Shown piece after piece: positions 1 through 9,139 of a stretch of 64,000 nucleotides of DNA. Position 1 is the stretch's first letter, and every line of letters begins with the position of its first letter. The DNA is taken from NCBI GenBank assembly GCA_965276765.1, contig OZ255627.1, positions 3,782,001-3,846,000 of the forward strand, read 5' to 3'. The notes under the pieces are model-generated. The model saw only the letters and a program-made list of their open reading frames with translations, searched no databases and was not told the DNA's origin. This DNA comes from G965276765 sp965276765 (GTDB taxonomy: Bacteria > Actinomycetota > Acidimicrobiia > Acidimicrobiales > Palsa-688). The position numbers were made by a program, and so were the translations under genes.

Positions 1-818
1 CCACACCGGCGGCGATCAAGGCGTTCAACAAGGCCAACGGCTACGACCGGTCCATCTACGTGCAGTTCGTCAGCTATCTGGGCAAGATCGTTCAGGGCAA
101 TCTCGGGTACTCCTACAAGCTTTCCCAGAGCGTCGCCGCCCTCTTCCACGAGAATGCCGGACGCAGTGCCTACCTGTCGGGTGCGGCGCTCGTTATCGCC
201 ATCGTGGTGAGCATCCCGCTCGGCATCTTCCAGGCGATCCGGCGCAACCACCCCTCGGACTACACGCTGACCGCCGTCAGCTTCACCTTGTACTCGATGC
301 CGTCGTTCTTTCTCGGGCTGATCCTCATCCAGATCTTTGCCCTCAACCTGCATCTCCTGCCGTTCCAGGCCAGTCAATCCACCTCGGTGCTCGGCGTGAT
401 CGCAGACCCCAAGGCCATGCTGATGCCGGTGCTCACCCTCGCCGCTATCCAGGTGGCCGGCTACTCGCGGTACATGCGCTCGTCTGCCCTCGACAACCTG
501 GCCCAGGATTACATCCGCCTGGCCCGAGCCAAGGGCTTCTCGGAGCGAGCCGTGCTGACCCGCCACCTGTTGCGCAACTCCTGCCTGCCGATGATCACCC
601 TCATCGGGCTGTCGATCCCGGCGTTGCTCGGCGGCAATCTTCTCATCGAGACGCTGTTCAATTTTCCCGGCCTCGGTCTGCTCTTCTACAACGCCCTCCA
701 AAACGAGGACTACCCGGTGCTGCTGGCCCTGACCCTGATCGGCGGTGTTCTCGTGGTGATCGGTAATCTCATCGCCGACGTGGCCAGCACGGTGGCCGAC
801 CCGAGGATCAGGCTGTGA
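1..818 (+). CDS. ABC peptide/nickel transporter permease, DppB/OppB type (5' end outside window)
   Basis: The reading frame is open from base 3, so the gene starts upstream; the internal GTG at 60 is not its start. The visible part has several hydrophobic membrane segments and the permease (EAA-like) loop around 'DYIRLARAKGFSERAV' and 'RNSCLPMITLIGLSIPALLGG', typical of DppB/OppB inner-membrane subunits that form the channel for di/oligopeptides. Its TGA overlaps the GTG of the next permease (GTGA at 815-818), so the two are translationally coupled. Two fused ATPase genes follow. The substrate cannot be told from sequence. Confidence 0.93.
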   Translation, partial: TPAAIKAFNKANGYDRSIYVQFVSYLGKIVQGNLGYSYKLSQSVAALFHENAGRSAYLSGAALVIAIVVSIPLGIFQAIRRNHPSDYTLTAVSFTLYSMPSFFLGLILIQIFALNLHLLPFQASQSTSVLGVIADPKAMLMPVLTLAAIQVAGYSRYMRSSALDNLAQDYIRLARAKGFSERAVLTRHLLRNSCLPMITLIGLSIPALLGGNLLIETLFNFPGLGLLFYNALQNEDYPVLLALTLIGGVLVVIGNLIADVASTVADPRIRL

Positions 819-1768
819 CGACGTCCCGGCAGTCCGAGCCCGGTCTCGATCTCGTTCCGGTCATGGACCGACTCCCCGCCGGCCGGTCGCCCGGCCCTGA
901 GGGGGGCGAGGTCCAGGTGCTTGCCAGCGGCTGGCGCCTCGCCTTCAGGGAGTTCTTCGACAACAAGCTGGCCCTAGTCGGCGTGCTGATCCTCATCGGC
1001 TTCTTGATCTTCTCGTTCGTTGGCCCGCACCTGTACCACACCAACCAGGTGTCGAGTAATCCCTTGACGGCCGACTTCCATCCGGGCACGGGTCACCCCC
1101 TCGGCACCGACGACTCCGGCTTCGACGAGCTCGGCCGCCTCATGAAGGGAGGCCAGACCGCCCTGGAGATCGGGCTGTTTGCCGCATTCATCGCCACGGT
1201 GATCGGTACCCTTTACGGCGCCGTCTCCGGGCTGGTGGGTGGGCTCGTCGACGGTTTCTTGATGCGCATCGTCGACATCCTCCTGTCGATCCCGCCGCTT
1301 TTCATCTTCCTGATCCTGGCTACCAAGTACAGCGGGACCGTGGTGACGATCAGCATCGTCATCGGCGTCTTCTCGTGGCTTGTACCCGCCCGATTGGTGC
1401 GCGGCGAGGTCCTGACATTGCGCGAGCGTGACTATGTCTCTGCGGGCAAGGTCATGGGCAGCTCGCGGACGCGGCTGGTCTTTCGGCACCTGATCCCCAA
1501 CGCCCTCTCGGTTGTGATCGTCAACATCACGTTCCAGATCGCGGACGCCATCCTGTATGTGGCCTACATCGGGTTCCTTGGCTTCGGGCTTTCCTTTCCC
1601 AACGTGTCGTGGGGAGACATTCTCGGCAACGCCCAGACCGCTCTTTCCAACAACTACTGGTGGCTCGTGTATCCCGCCGGCATTTGCATCGTTCTTACCG
1701 TCATGGCCTTCAACTTCATCGGTGACGCCCTGCGCGACGCGTTCGACGTGCGGCTCCGGCGGCGCTAG
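815..1768 (+). CDS. ABC peptide/nickel transporter permease, DppC/OppC type
   Basis: 317-aa inner-membrane subunit partnering the DppB-like protein. About 45 cytoplasmic N-terminal residues precede the first membrane segment (LALVGVLILIGFLIFSFVG). The phrase 'HPLGTDDSGFDELGRLMKGG' is the usual periplasmic DppC/OppC signature, and the EAA loop is visible at 'RDYVSAGKVMGSS'. Length is normal. GTG start inside the GTGA overlap with the upstream stop. The ATPase gene starts 28 bp downstream, so this is one operon. Confidence 0.94.
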   Translation: MTTSRQSEPGLDLVPVMDRLPAGRSPGPEGGEVQVLASGWRLAFREFFDNKLALVGVLILIGFLIFSFVGPHLYHTNQVSSNPLTADFHPGTGHPLGTDDSGFDELGRLMKGGQTALEIGLFAAFIATVIGTLYGAVSGLVGGLVDGFLMRIVDILLSIPPLFIFLILATKYSGTVVTISIVIGVFSWLVPARLVRGEVLTLRERDYVSAGKVMGSSRTRLVFRHLIPNALSVVIVNITFQIADAILYVAYIGFLGFGLSFPNVSWGDILGNAQTALSNNYWWLVYPAGICIVLTVMAFNFIGDALRDAFDVRLRRR

Positions 1769-1795
1769 TCAGACCGAGGAGATACAACGAGACCC

Positions 1796-3841
1796 ATGGC
1801 TCGCATGCTCGAGATCACCAATCTCTCCACCCACATCCAGTTGACCGATTCGGTGGTCCAGGCCGTCGGCAACGTCGACATTCACATCGACGCGGGCGAG
1901 ACCCTCGGCCTGGTGGGTGAGTCGGGTTGCGGCAAGTCCATCACCGGCCTTTCGATCATGGGACTGCTGCCCAACGGCGGTCACATCGTTGAAGGGTCCA
2001 TCAAACTCGACGGAAGGGAGCTCGTCGGACTGTCCGTGTCGGAGCTGCGCAAGATCCGCGGCAATGAGATCGCCATGATCTTTCAGGACTCCCAGACCTC
2101 GCTCAACCCGACCAAGACGATCGGTGATCAGGTGGCGGAGCCCGTCATCCTCCACCGTCGGGCGTCCAAGAAGGAGGCGCTCGACCGGGCCGTCGAGGTC
2201 CTGAGCCTGGTGGGCCTCCCTCGTCCGAGGGAGCGTCTCGACGACTATCCCCATCAGCTCTCCGGCGGGCTTCGCCAACGGGTGATGATCGCCATCGCGC
2301 TTTCGTGCGACCCGAAGCTGCTGATCGCCGACGAGCCGACCACCGCCCTTGACGTCACTATCCAGGCCCAGATCCTCGCGCTCCTCGACGACCTCAAGGA
2401 GCGACTGGGGATGGCCATCCTCCTCGTCACCCACGACATGGGCGTCGTCGCCGGGCGGGCCAACCGGATCAACGTCATGTACGCCGGCCGGATGGTCGAG
2501 GCGACGACGACCGAAGAGCTCTTCTCGTCCATGCGCCACCCCTACACGCAGGCGCTGCTCGGGTCGATCCCTCGCCTTGACTCCGACAACCGGAAGGCGC
2601 TGTTCAGCATTCCGGGCCTCCCTCCCGATCTCACCCACCCACCGGCCGGCTGCCGTTTCGCGGCCCGCTGTCCCCACGTCACCGACCACTGCCGGGAGGA
2701 GGAGCCGCCTCTCGGTGGCACGGACACCCACGGGTACTCGTGCTGGAACCCCGTCGACGGGCCGGTCGAGCACCTTCCCAAGATCACCGACCACGACGTC
2801 ACGACCGACCAAGCCAAGTCGGTGTCGCTGCTCGATCTCGGGAGCCTCGTGCGTGAGTTCCCGGTCACCTCGGGTGCCGTGCTCAAGCGCAAGGTGGGGT
2901 CGGTCAAGGCCGTCTCGGGTATCTCGCTCACGGTCGCCCAGGGCGAGACCCTCGGTCTGGTCGGGGAGTCGGGCTGCGGCAAGACCACCCTCGGCCGGCT
3001 TATCGTCGGCCTCGAGAAGCCCGACGGTGGAAGCGTCTCACTCGGCGGCGACGCCATCTTCCGTCGGCGGGGGCGCTCGTTGCGCAAGGCCAGGCGCGAC
3101 GTGCAGATGATGTTTCAGGATCCCTACGCCTCGCTCGATCCGCGCATGCGGGTCAGCTCCATCCTTCGCGAGCCGCTGGCCATCCAGGGCGTCGGCAGTC
3201 ACAAGCAGCAAGACAAGCGCATCCAGGAGATGCTGCGTGAGGTTGGCCTACCGCCCAACTCGGTGGAGCGGTACGCCCATGAGTTCTCCGGAGGGCAACG
3301 CCAGCGGATCGGCCTGGCCCGCGTGCTCATGCTCGAACCCAAGCTCATCGTCGCCGACGAGCCGGTCAGCGCCCTCGACGTTTCGATCCGCTCCCAGGTC
3401 CTCAACTTGATGAAGCGCCTCCAAGCCGAGCGGGGCATGGCCTCGGTCGTCATCTCGCACGACCTGGCCGTGGTCAAGTATCTCGCCGACCGCATCGGCG
3501 TCATGTATCTCGGCAAGCTCGTCGAGCTCGGCACCGGTGACGACATCTACAAGCGCCCCGCCCACCCCTATACCGAGGCGCTGATCAGGACCATTCCCGT
3601 CCCCGACCCGGCGGCAGAGAAAGCCAAGACCGACGCCGGCATCCGGGGCGAGCTACCCAGTCCTGTCAATCCGCCCTCCGGCTGCCGGTTTCGCACCCGC
3701 TGCCCGTTGGCCGAAGACAAGTGCGCGGACGAGGAGCCACCGCTGCGGTCCTTTGGGCCGGGTCACATCGCCGCCTGCCACTTTCCGCTGCAGACACCGG
3801 TCACGATCGAGACCAAGGTGGACGTCGCCGCGTCCGCCTGA
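1796..3841 (+). CDS. Fused double ABC ATPase (DppD-DppF-like)
   Basis: 681-aa protein with two complete oligopeptide-transporter ATPase halves in one chain. Half one: Walker A GESGCGKS at 41-48, signature LSGGLRQR near 155-162, Walker B LLIADEP near 175-181. Half two: Walker A GESGCGKT near 390-397, signature FSGGQRQR near 497-504, Walker B LIVADEP near 517-523. Each half ends in the Cys-containing extension (GCRFAARCP; GCRFRTRCP) of DppD/OppD/OppF proteins. It would energise the permeases encoded just upstream. ATG start after a GAGGAG ribosome site at about 1777. Confidence 0.94.
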   Translation: MARMLEITNLSTHIQLTDSVVQAVGNVDIHIDAGETLGLVGESGCGKSITGLSIMGLLPNGGHIVEGSIKLDGRELVGLSVSELRKIRGNEIAMIFQDSQTSLNPTKTIGDQVAEPVILHRRASKKEALDRAVEVLSLVGLPRPRERLDDYPHQLSGGLRQRVMIAIALSCDPKLLIADEPTTALDVTIQAQILALLDDLKERLGMAILLVTHDMGVVAGRANRINVMYAGRMVEATTTEELFSSMRHPYTQALLGSIPRLDSDNRKALFSIPGLPPDLTHPPAGCRFAARCPHVTDHCREEEPPLGGTDTHGYSCWNPVDGPVEHLPKITDHDVTTDQAKSVSLLDLGSLVREFPVTSGAVLKRKVGSVKAVSGISLTVAQGETLGLVGESGCGKTTLGRLIVGLEKPDGGSVSLGGDAIFRRRGRSLRKARRDVQMMFQDPYASLDPRMRVSSILREPLAIQGVGSHKQQDKRIQEMLREVGLPPNSVERYAHEFSGGQRQRIGLARVLMLEPKLIVADEPVSALDVSIRSQVLNLMKRLQAERGMASVVISHDLAVVKYLADRIGVMYLGKLVELGTGDDIYKRPAHPYTEALIRTIPVPDPAAEKAKTDAGIRGELPSPVNPPSGCRFRTRCPLAEDKCADEEPPLRSFGPGHIAACHFPLQTPVTIETKVDVAASA

Positions 3842-3880
3842 GTCCCGGCCCGGTCGCGACAGGCGACAGGACCGCCGCCC

Positions 3881-5950
3881 ATGACCCTCCTCGAGGTGCA
3901 GGGTCTCACCACCCAGATCGAGCTGCGCTCGACGACGGTCTCCGCCGTCGACGGCGTCAGCTTCTCGGTGGAGAGAGGGGAGACGGTCGGCCTCGTCGGG
4001 GAATCCGGTTGCGGCAAGAGCATGACGGCCGGCTCGATCATGCAGCTGCTACCACCGGGAGGCCGGATCGTGGCCGGTCGGGTTCGCCTCGAAGGGGCCG
4101 ATCTGAGCCACCTCGGCGAGGCCGAGATGCGCAGGGTCAGGGGCAACCAGATCGGCATGGTCTTCCAAGACTCCACGAGCGCCCTGGACCCCACGATGAC
4201 GGTAGGGCGCCAGATCGCCGAGCAGGTCGAGCTCCACCGCAGGGTGGGCAGCCGTGCCGCGCTCGACCGGGCCGAAGAGGTCCTTGCCCTCGTGGGTGTG
4301 CCGCGGCCCGCCGAACGCCTCGGCTCCTACCCCCACCAGCTCTCCGGCGGACTGCGCCAACGTGTGGCCATCGCCATGGCCCTCTCCTGCGAGCCGCAGC
4401 TTCTGATCGCCGACGAGCCCACCACGTCCCTCGATGTCACCATCCAGGCGCAGATCCTCGGGCTCATCGACGACCTCAAACACCGCCTGGGCATGGGGGT
4501 CATCCTCGTGACCCACGATCTCGGCGTCGTCGCCGGCAGGACCGACAAGACGCTCGTCATGTACGCCGGACGGATCATCGAGCAGGCGAGCACCCGCGAG
4601 CTGTTCTCCTGGGTGCGTCACCCCTATACCGCCGGGCTCTTGGCGTCGATCCCCAAGACCGACCAGGACCCGTCCTCGCGCCTGCACTCCATCCCCGGTC
4701 TCCCGCCTGACCTCTCCGCCCTACCGGACGGCTGCCGGTTCGCGCCTCGCTGCGACCGAGCGCGCGACCGGTGTCGAGTCGAGGAACCGGTGCTCGGTGG
4801 GGCCAGCCCCCGGCATCCCTACGCTTGCTTCTATCCGACCTCGGTCGACGTCACGGCGGCTCCGGGCGGCACCGAAGGGCTCGAGACACCGGCCGCACCT
4901 AGGGCCGATTCTGCCGCAACGACGGGCCGCGAATCGGAGCCGTTACTGACCCTGACGTCGGTCTCCAAACGCTTCGCCGTCCACCAGGGAAGCTCACTTT
5001 GGCAGAGTGGGGTCTCCCTCGAGGCCGTGCGCGACCTGACCCTCGACGTGCGGCGCGGTGAGACCCTCGGGCTCGTCGGCGAGTCCGGGTGCGGTAAGAC
5101 GACGGTCGGGCGGCTGATGGTTGCCCTGGAGCGGCCGACCTCTGGCACCGTCACCTTCCGAGGTGACGACCTCTCGCACCTTCACCGGGGCCGCTTACGG
5201 CGCACCAGGGCCGATCTTCAGCTGATGTTCCAAGACTCGGCGGCCGCCCTCGACCCGCACATGCGGATCGGTCCGATCCTCGGTGAGCCCCTCGTCGTAC
5301 AGCATCGGGGCTCGTCTGCTCGCCGCACCCAGAAGACCCTCGAGCTGCTGGAGGAGGTCGGCCTCCGTCCCGCAGCGCTCCAGCGTCACCCTTCGGAGTT
5401 CTCCGACGGTCAGCGCCAGCGCATCGGCCTGGCCCGGGCGCTCGCGCTCAACCCCAGGCTGATCGTGGCCGACGAGCCGGTCTCCTCCCTCGACGTGTCG
5501 ATCCGCTCACAGATCCTCAACCTCATGAAACGCCTGCAGGCCGAGCATGACCTGACCTACGTGCTCATCTCCCACGACCTCTCGGTCATCCGTTACATGG
5601 CCGACAGGATCGGCGTCATGTACCTGGGCCGTCTCGTCGAGATTGGCACCGGCGACGACATCTACCACCGGGCCGCCCACCCCTACACGGCCGGGCTGCT
5701 GGCTTCGGTCCCCGTGCCCGATCCGGATGTCGAACGCGACAAGCGGGGCCGGGGCATCGCGGGTGAGCTGCCGTCCCCGATCAACCCGCCATCGGGGTGC
5801 CGGTTCAGGACCCGCTGCCCGCGGGCCGAGAAGAGATGTGAAGCCGAGGCGCCGCCGATGGCCTCGTTTGGCGGGGAGCATCGAGCGGCGTGCCACTTCC
5901 CGCTCCAGGTCCCTGTCACCGTGACGGCGAGGCGAGAGGTGCTCGCGTAA
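3881..5950 (+). CDS. Second fused double ABC ATPase (DppD-DppF-like)
   Basis: 689-aa protein with the same two-half architecture as its neighbour 39 bp upstream, suggesting tandem duplication. Half one has Walker A GESGCGKS (40-47), LSGGLRQR (about 154-161) and LLIADEP (about 174). Half two has GESGCGKT, but its signature reads FSDGQRQR near residue 507: the second position of the usual SGG is Asp. This may weaken ATP hydrolysis at one composite site. Both halves keep the C-terminal Cys-containing extension. It may pair with the same permeases or serve another permease set; no second permease pair is nearby. Confidence 0.92.
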   Translation: MTLLEVQGLTTQIELRSTTVSAVDGVSFSVERGETVGLVGESGCGKSMTAGSIMQLLPPGGRIVAGRVRLEGADLSHLGEAEMRRVRGNQIGMVFQDSTSALDPTMTVGRQIAEQVELHRRVGSRAALDRAEEVLALVGVPRPAERLGSYPHQLSGGLRQRVAIAMALSCEPQLLIADEPTTSLDVTIQAQILGLIDDLKHRLGMGVILVTHDLGVVAGRTDKTLVMYAGRIIEQASTRELFSWVRHPYTAGLLASIPKTDQDPSSRLHSIPGLPPDLSALPDGCRFAPRCDRARDRCRVEEPVLGGASPRHPYACFYPTSVDVTAAPGGTEGLETPAAPRADSAATTGRESEPLLTLTSVSKRFAVHQGSSLWQSGVSLEAVRDLTLDVRRGETLGLVGESGCGKTTVGRLMVALERPTSGTVTFRGDDLSHLHRGRLRRTRADLQLMFQDSAAALDPHMRIGPILGEPLVVQHRGSSARRTQKTLELLEEVGLRPAALQRHPSEFSDGQRQRIGLARALALNPRLIVADEPVSSLDVSIRSQILNLMKRLQAEHDLTYVLISHDLSVIRYMADRIGVMYLGRLVEIGTGDDIYHRAAHPYTAGLLASVPVPDPDVERDKRGRGIAGELPSPINPPSGCRFRTRCPRAEKRCEAEAPPMASFGGEHRAACHFPLQVPVTVTARREVLA

Positions 5951-6021
5951 CCGTCCCGCTTCACGTAGGGGAGCCTCTCAAGCCGGGATCATCCTGCCGA
6001 GCCGGTCGGTAGCGTTCTGCT

Positions 6022-6621
6022 GTGCTGATCGTGATTGTTGGTCCGCCCGCGGCCGGCAAGTCAACCGTCGGTCCGCTGCTCGGCGAGGCGATCGGGTGCC
6101 AGTTCGTGGATGCTGATGAGGTCGCCGGACCCTCCTACGCGGAGGTGGGCTGGTCGGTGGAGAGGCTGAGCCGGTTGAGCGCGCGGATCGGCTACGAGGC
6201 TGCGCACGCCGAATGGGAGGTCGCGCTCGCCCACGCCGTCGAGCGGCTCATCGAAGGGCATGCTGATGCCGTCATCGGTCTCGGTGCCGGTCATACTCAC
6301 CTCACGTCGCCGCCGCTCTTCGCCCGAGTCCGTGTCGCCGTGGGCCGTGCCCAGCGTGTGATCCTGCTCCGGCCCGCCGCCGACCCGGCGGGCACGATTG
6401 CAATACTGCGCCAACGCAGCATTGCCTCGAAGGGTCATGACTGGCGAGGCGACGGAATTGATTGGCTGGAGCGCTGGACCACCGACGGCCACGATGAGCT
6501 GCTCGCCACCGATGTCGTCTACAACGGCCTCGAGTCACCGGCGGAGACCGCTCGCCACCTTTGCGCGGTGCTCTCCCGCGACGTCGGTCGCGGCCGACTC
6601 GAAGAACGGGGCGGGAGTTGA
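6022..6621 (+). CDS. P-loop kinase-like protein (shikimate-kinase-like fold)
   Basis: 199-aa cytosolic protein with an N-terminal Walker A, GPPAAGKST (residues 7-15), followed by an acidic patch (FVDADE) at the position where shikimate/gluconate-kinase-type enzymes bind substrate. The length suits a small-molecule kinase. The substrate is unknown, and neighbours (a methyltransferase 28 bp downstream) do not resolve it. GTG start chosen because the P-loop lies only six residues in. Confidence 0.7.
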   Translation: MLIVIVGPPAAGKSTVGPLLGEAIGCQFVDADEVAGPSYAEVGWSVERLSRLSARIGYEAAHAEWEVALAHAVERLIEGHADAVIGLGAGHTHLTSPPLFARVRVAVGRAQRVILLRPAADPAGTIAILRQRSIASKGHDWRGDGIDWLERWTTDGHDELLATDVVYNGLESPAETARHLCAVLSRDVGRGRLEERGGS

Positions 6622-6649
6622 TCCTGCTCGCCTCGCGGAGCGCTTGACC

Positions 6650-7453
6650 GTGACGATTCCTCGGGACAGCCTGGAGGGAATGCAGACCCCACCTACCTTC
6701 GACGAACTCGTCGTCGAAGGCTGCTCCGTGCCGCTCGAGGGTTGGGACTTCTCCTGGTTCGAGGGAAGGGCAACCGAGGAACGCCCATCGTGGGGCTATG
6801 CAACGATGCTCGTCGAACGGATGGCGCTCGCCAACGCCGTTCTCGACGTCCAGACCGGTGGCGGGGAAGTCTTCGCCTGGGTTCTCGGGCAGCTGAAACG
6901 TCGGCCTTCCAGGTTGGCGGCCACCGAGTCGTGGTCGCCCAACGTGCGGCTCGCCCGCCGCAGTCTTCGTGCTTTCGGAGTGGAGGTCAACGGGGCTGCC
7001 GATGAGGCCGACCTGCCTTTTGGGACGGGTTCCTTCGACCTTGTCGTCAGCCGGCATCCGGTCGTCACCGGGTGGGTCGAGATCGCCCGTGTGCTCCGAC
7101 CTGGCGGCACGTACCTGTCCCAGCAGGTAGGGGCCGGCTCCAACTGCGAGCTCATCGACTTCATGATGGGACCCCAGCCAACCGACCAGGCCCGGAGTCC
7201 CGAGCTGGCCGCGGCCGCTGCGGTGGCAGCGGGGCTGGCCGTCGTCGAGCTTCAGCAGGAGGCGTTGCGGACCGTATTCAACGATGTGGGCGCCGTTGTG
7301 CACTTCCTTCGCAAGGTCCTCTGGACTGTCCCCGGCTTCACGGTAGAGGCCTACCGGGAGCGGCTGGCCGCTCTCCACGATCAGATCCAGCGCGATGGTC
7401 CCTTCGTCGCCCATGCGCAGCGCTTCCTGATCGAGGCGAGGAAGCCGGCCTAG
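6650..7453 (+). CDS. SAM-dependent methyltransferase (class I-like)
   Basis: About 267 aa. Motif I-like segment 'VLDVQTGGGEVFAWVL', an acidic post-motif strand, and 'LPFGTGSFDLVVSRH' followed by 'IARVLRPGGTYLSQQVG', which match motifs II-III of class I methyltransferases. The glycine loop is degenerate (TGGGE). Likely co-transcribed with the kinase-like gene upstream. The GTG at 6650 has a GGAG nine bases before it; the ATG at 6680 has only one base between GGAGGG and the start, so I prefer the GTG. Substrate unknown. The stop overlaps the convergent DUF1905 gene by 4 bp. Confidence 0.8.
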   Translation: MTIPRDSLEGMQTPPTFDELVVEGCSVPLEGWDFSWFEGRATEERPSWGYATMLVERMALANAVLDVQTGGGEVFAWVLGQLKRRPSRLAATESWSPNVRLARRSLRAFGVEVNGAADEADLPFGTGSFDLVVSRHPVVTGWVEIARVLRPGGTYLSQQVGAGSNCELIDFMMGPQPTDQARSPELAAAAAVAAGLAVVELQQEALRTVFNDVGAVVHFLRKVLWTVPGFTVEAYRERLAALHDQIQRDGPFVAHAQRFLIEARKPA

Positions 7454-7737
7454 GGGCCCGAGTTGGGGAGTCGTTCCTCGAGATGGACGGTGACGGTGTC
7501 GCCGGCCTGTTTGGCGATCGCAGCTCGAGTGGCGGCGTCGAAGGCGAGCTTGTGGGTGCCGTCACCGAGGGCCATGAATGAGCCGTCGAAGCGGTGGCCG
7601 TCAACGGAACCGCGCACCTTGACGAGCCCTCTGGTAGAGAAGAACTCAGCGGAGCCCGGCATCACCACGTAGGTCCATCCCCCCTTCGCCGGGCTCTTCT
7701 GCAAGGTGACGGTGAAGGTCTTGTCGAGCGCAGTCAT
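7450..7737 (-). CDS. DUF1905 domain protein
   Basis: 95-aa protein that is a complete DUF1905 beta-barrel domain (features: 'GGWTYVVMP', 'RGLVKVRGSVDGHRF', 'LAFDAATRAAIAKQAGDTV'). The biochemical function of this family is not established. Its ATG overlaps the stop of the ArsR-SRPBCC fusion gene (ATGA at 7734-7737), so it is translationally coupled and presumably under the same autoregulated promoter. Confidence 0.85.
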   Translation of the reverse strand: MTALDKTFTVTLQKSPAKGGWTYVVMPGSAEFFSTRGLVKVRGSVDGHRFDGSFMALGDGTHKLAFDAATRAAIAKQAGDTVTVHLEERLPNSGP

Positions 7738-8495
7738 GGTGTCGAGCGGTACATCAGGGAACCGGGGGTGGTCAGCTCTTGGCCGGTCTCGAGCCAGGTC
7801 TTCAGCCCCGAGAGGATCATCGGCCAGCCTCCGTAGAGCTGGGAGTTGGCGTCGTCGCGCAGCTGATCGTGGGTCACGGTGAGTCGGCAGGAGTCCCCGA
7901 CCGGCTCGATCTCCCAGGTGACCCGGCTCGTGCCCTCGGCGGCGACGTCGTCGCCCCAGAGGGCGGTCATCGACTGAACGAGTCGTCGGGGCGGGTCGAC
8001 CTCGAGGTTCTGGCCTTCGCCGAGGGGGCCGGCGGCGTTGGGGTGGTGCATCTGGAAGCTCGATCCGGTCGTCCAGTCCGACTCTGTACGCATCCCGAAC
8101 TGATAGCGGGATCGGATGTCAGGATCGACGATCGCCTCCCACAACCGTCCGGGGGTAGTGCGGATGTAGATCTCGAAGATCTTCTCCATGGTCGCCTCCA
8201 GGTCACGTTTCAAGTCGACGAGGCCGGCGGCCCACGTCTCGGTGTACTTGCTCACCCAGCGGTCGTGGATGAGCCGGATCGGGACCGGGTTCAAGTAGTG
8301 CAGCTTCTCCCGACCGCGTCGGCGGGTGACCACCAAGCCGGCCGCTTCCAGCACGCCGAGGTGCTTGGCCACCCCGATACGGGTCATCTCGAAGCGGTCG
8401 ACCAGAGCAGAGAGGGTCTGGCCGTCCTTCTCGAACAAGGCATCAAGCAAGTCCCTGCGGGTCGGGTCGGCCAGTGCTTTGAAGACCGGGTCCAC
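7734..8495 (-). CDS. ArsR-type HTH fused to SRPBCC (AHSA1-like) domain regulator
   Basis: About 253 aa. Residues 1-90 form an ArsR-family winged helix ('FKALADPTRRDLLDALF', 'TRIGVAKHLGVLEAAGLV'). The C-terminal 150 residues form an SRPBCC/AHSA1 hydrophobic-pocket domain ('IYIRTTPGRLWEAIVDPDI', 'WEIEPVGDSCRLTVTHDQ'). It is likely a one-component repressor whose ligand sits in the SRPBCC pocket (inference). The GTG at 8495 is chosen because it lies 6 nt after a TATTGT -10, giving a leaderless mRNA; the TTG at 8531 would put the promoter and operator inside the gene. Confidence 0.87.
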   Translation of the reverse strand: MDPVFKALADPTRRDLLDALFEKDGQTLSALVDRFEMTRIGVAKHLGVLEAAGLVVTRRRGREKLHYLNPVPIRLIHDRWVSKYTETWAAGLVDLKRDLEATMEKIFEIYIRTTPGRLWEAIVDPDIRSRYQFGMRTESDWTTGSSFQMHHPNAAGPLGEGQNLEVDPPRRLVQSMTALWGDDVAAEGTSRVTWEIEPVGDSCRLTVTHDQLRDDANSQLYGGWPMILSGLKTWLETGQELTTPGSLMYRSTP

Positions 8496-8501
8496 GCCTC
8501 C

Positions 8502-8531
8502 ACAATAGGAAACCAAATGGTTTCCTGTCAA
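8502..8531 (-). promoter_or_regulatory. Promoter with perfect 20-bp palindromic operator of the ArsR-SRPBCC gene
   Basis: On the minus strand TTGACA (8531-8526) and TATTGT (8507-8502) are 18 bp apart. The spacer holds the perfect inverted repeat AGGAAACCAAATGGTTTCCT (8507-8526; 9-bp arms, 2-bp centre). The position between -35 and -10 is ideal for repression by the encoded ArsR-type protein. Confidence 0.8.
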
Positions 8532-8541
8532 GGGCCGATGA

Positions 8542-8979
8542 TCAGCCCGAGAGGAACGAGAGCTGGCCGAGGGCGTCTTCGAGGCTGAGGTTGGCGGCGG
8601 CCGTCACATCCTCGGCCGGGACCCAGTGCGGGAACGGGATCTCCGTCTTCCGGTGCGCGCCTGTGGCCGTGTGCTCCTGATGGACAGCGGCAAGGCGTTC
8701 GGCCGGGAGCCGACCTTCGAGTCGCACCAATGCCGGCCACAACCGACGGTGGATCAGGGTGACCTTGCCGTTGATGAGACGCGTCACGACGATCTCGGGT
8801 GAGCTCGTGACCTCGTTCAGCGCGGCGTAGATCTCGTGACCGGCGGGGTGGCCCCACCAGCTGCCGCCGATCGGCTCGCCGGCGACGAACTCCGCCAGGT
8901 TGGGCACCGGGCCACGTGCCGACTGCAGCACGATCCCTTGCTCACGGACCCACTCGAACGCGTCCACGGTGACAGTCAA
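8542..8979 (-). CDS. Conserved hypothetical protein
   Basis: 145-aa soluble protein without a domain I can name. The N-terminal half reads like a compact alpha/beta unit ('AFEWVREQGIVLQSARGPVP', 'GSWWGHPAGHEIYAAL'), followed by 'LINGKVTLIHRRLWPALVRL'. No signal peptide or membrane segment. It ends 11 bp before the promoter of the ArsR-SRPBCC gene on the same strand, so both could be co-transcribed although the downstream gene has its own promoter. Confidence 0.72.
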   Translation of the reverse strand: MTVTVDAFEWVREQGIVLQSARGPVPNLAEFVAGEPIGGSWWGHPAGHEIYAALNEVTSSPEIVVTRLINGKVTLIHRRLWPALVRLEGRLPAERLAAVHQEHTATGAHRKTEIPFPHWVPAEDVTAAANLSLEDALGQLSFLSG

Positions 8980-9139
8980 CTCGGTTGCTGGTGGGGGTTG
9001 TTGTGGTCGGCTTATCGGATGGACCGAAAGGCCGTACTCGGCGTCGAAGCCGCCGTGCTCGCCAAGGCCGCCCGAACGGAGCTGGCAGACTCGGCGCCGC
9101 GGGGCGGAAGGTGGCGATGTCTGCTAGCAACGGGCGGCG

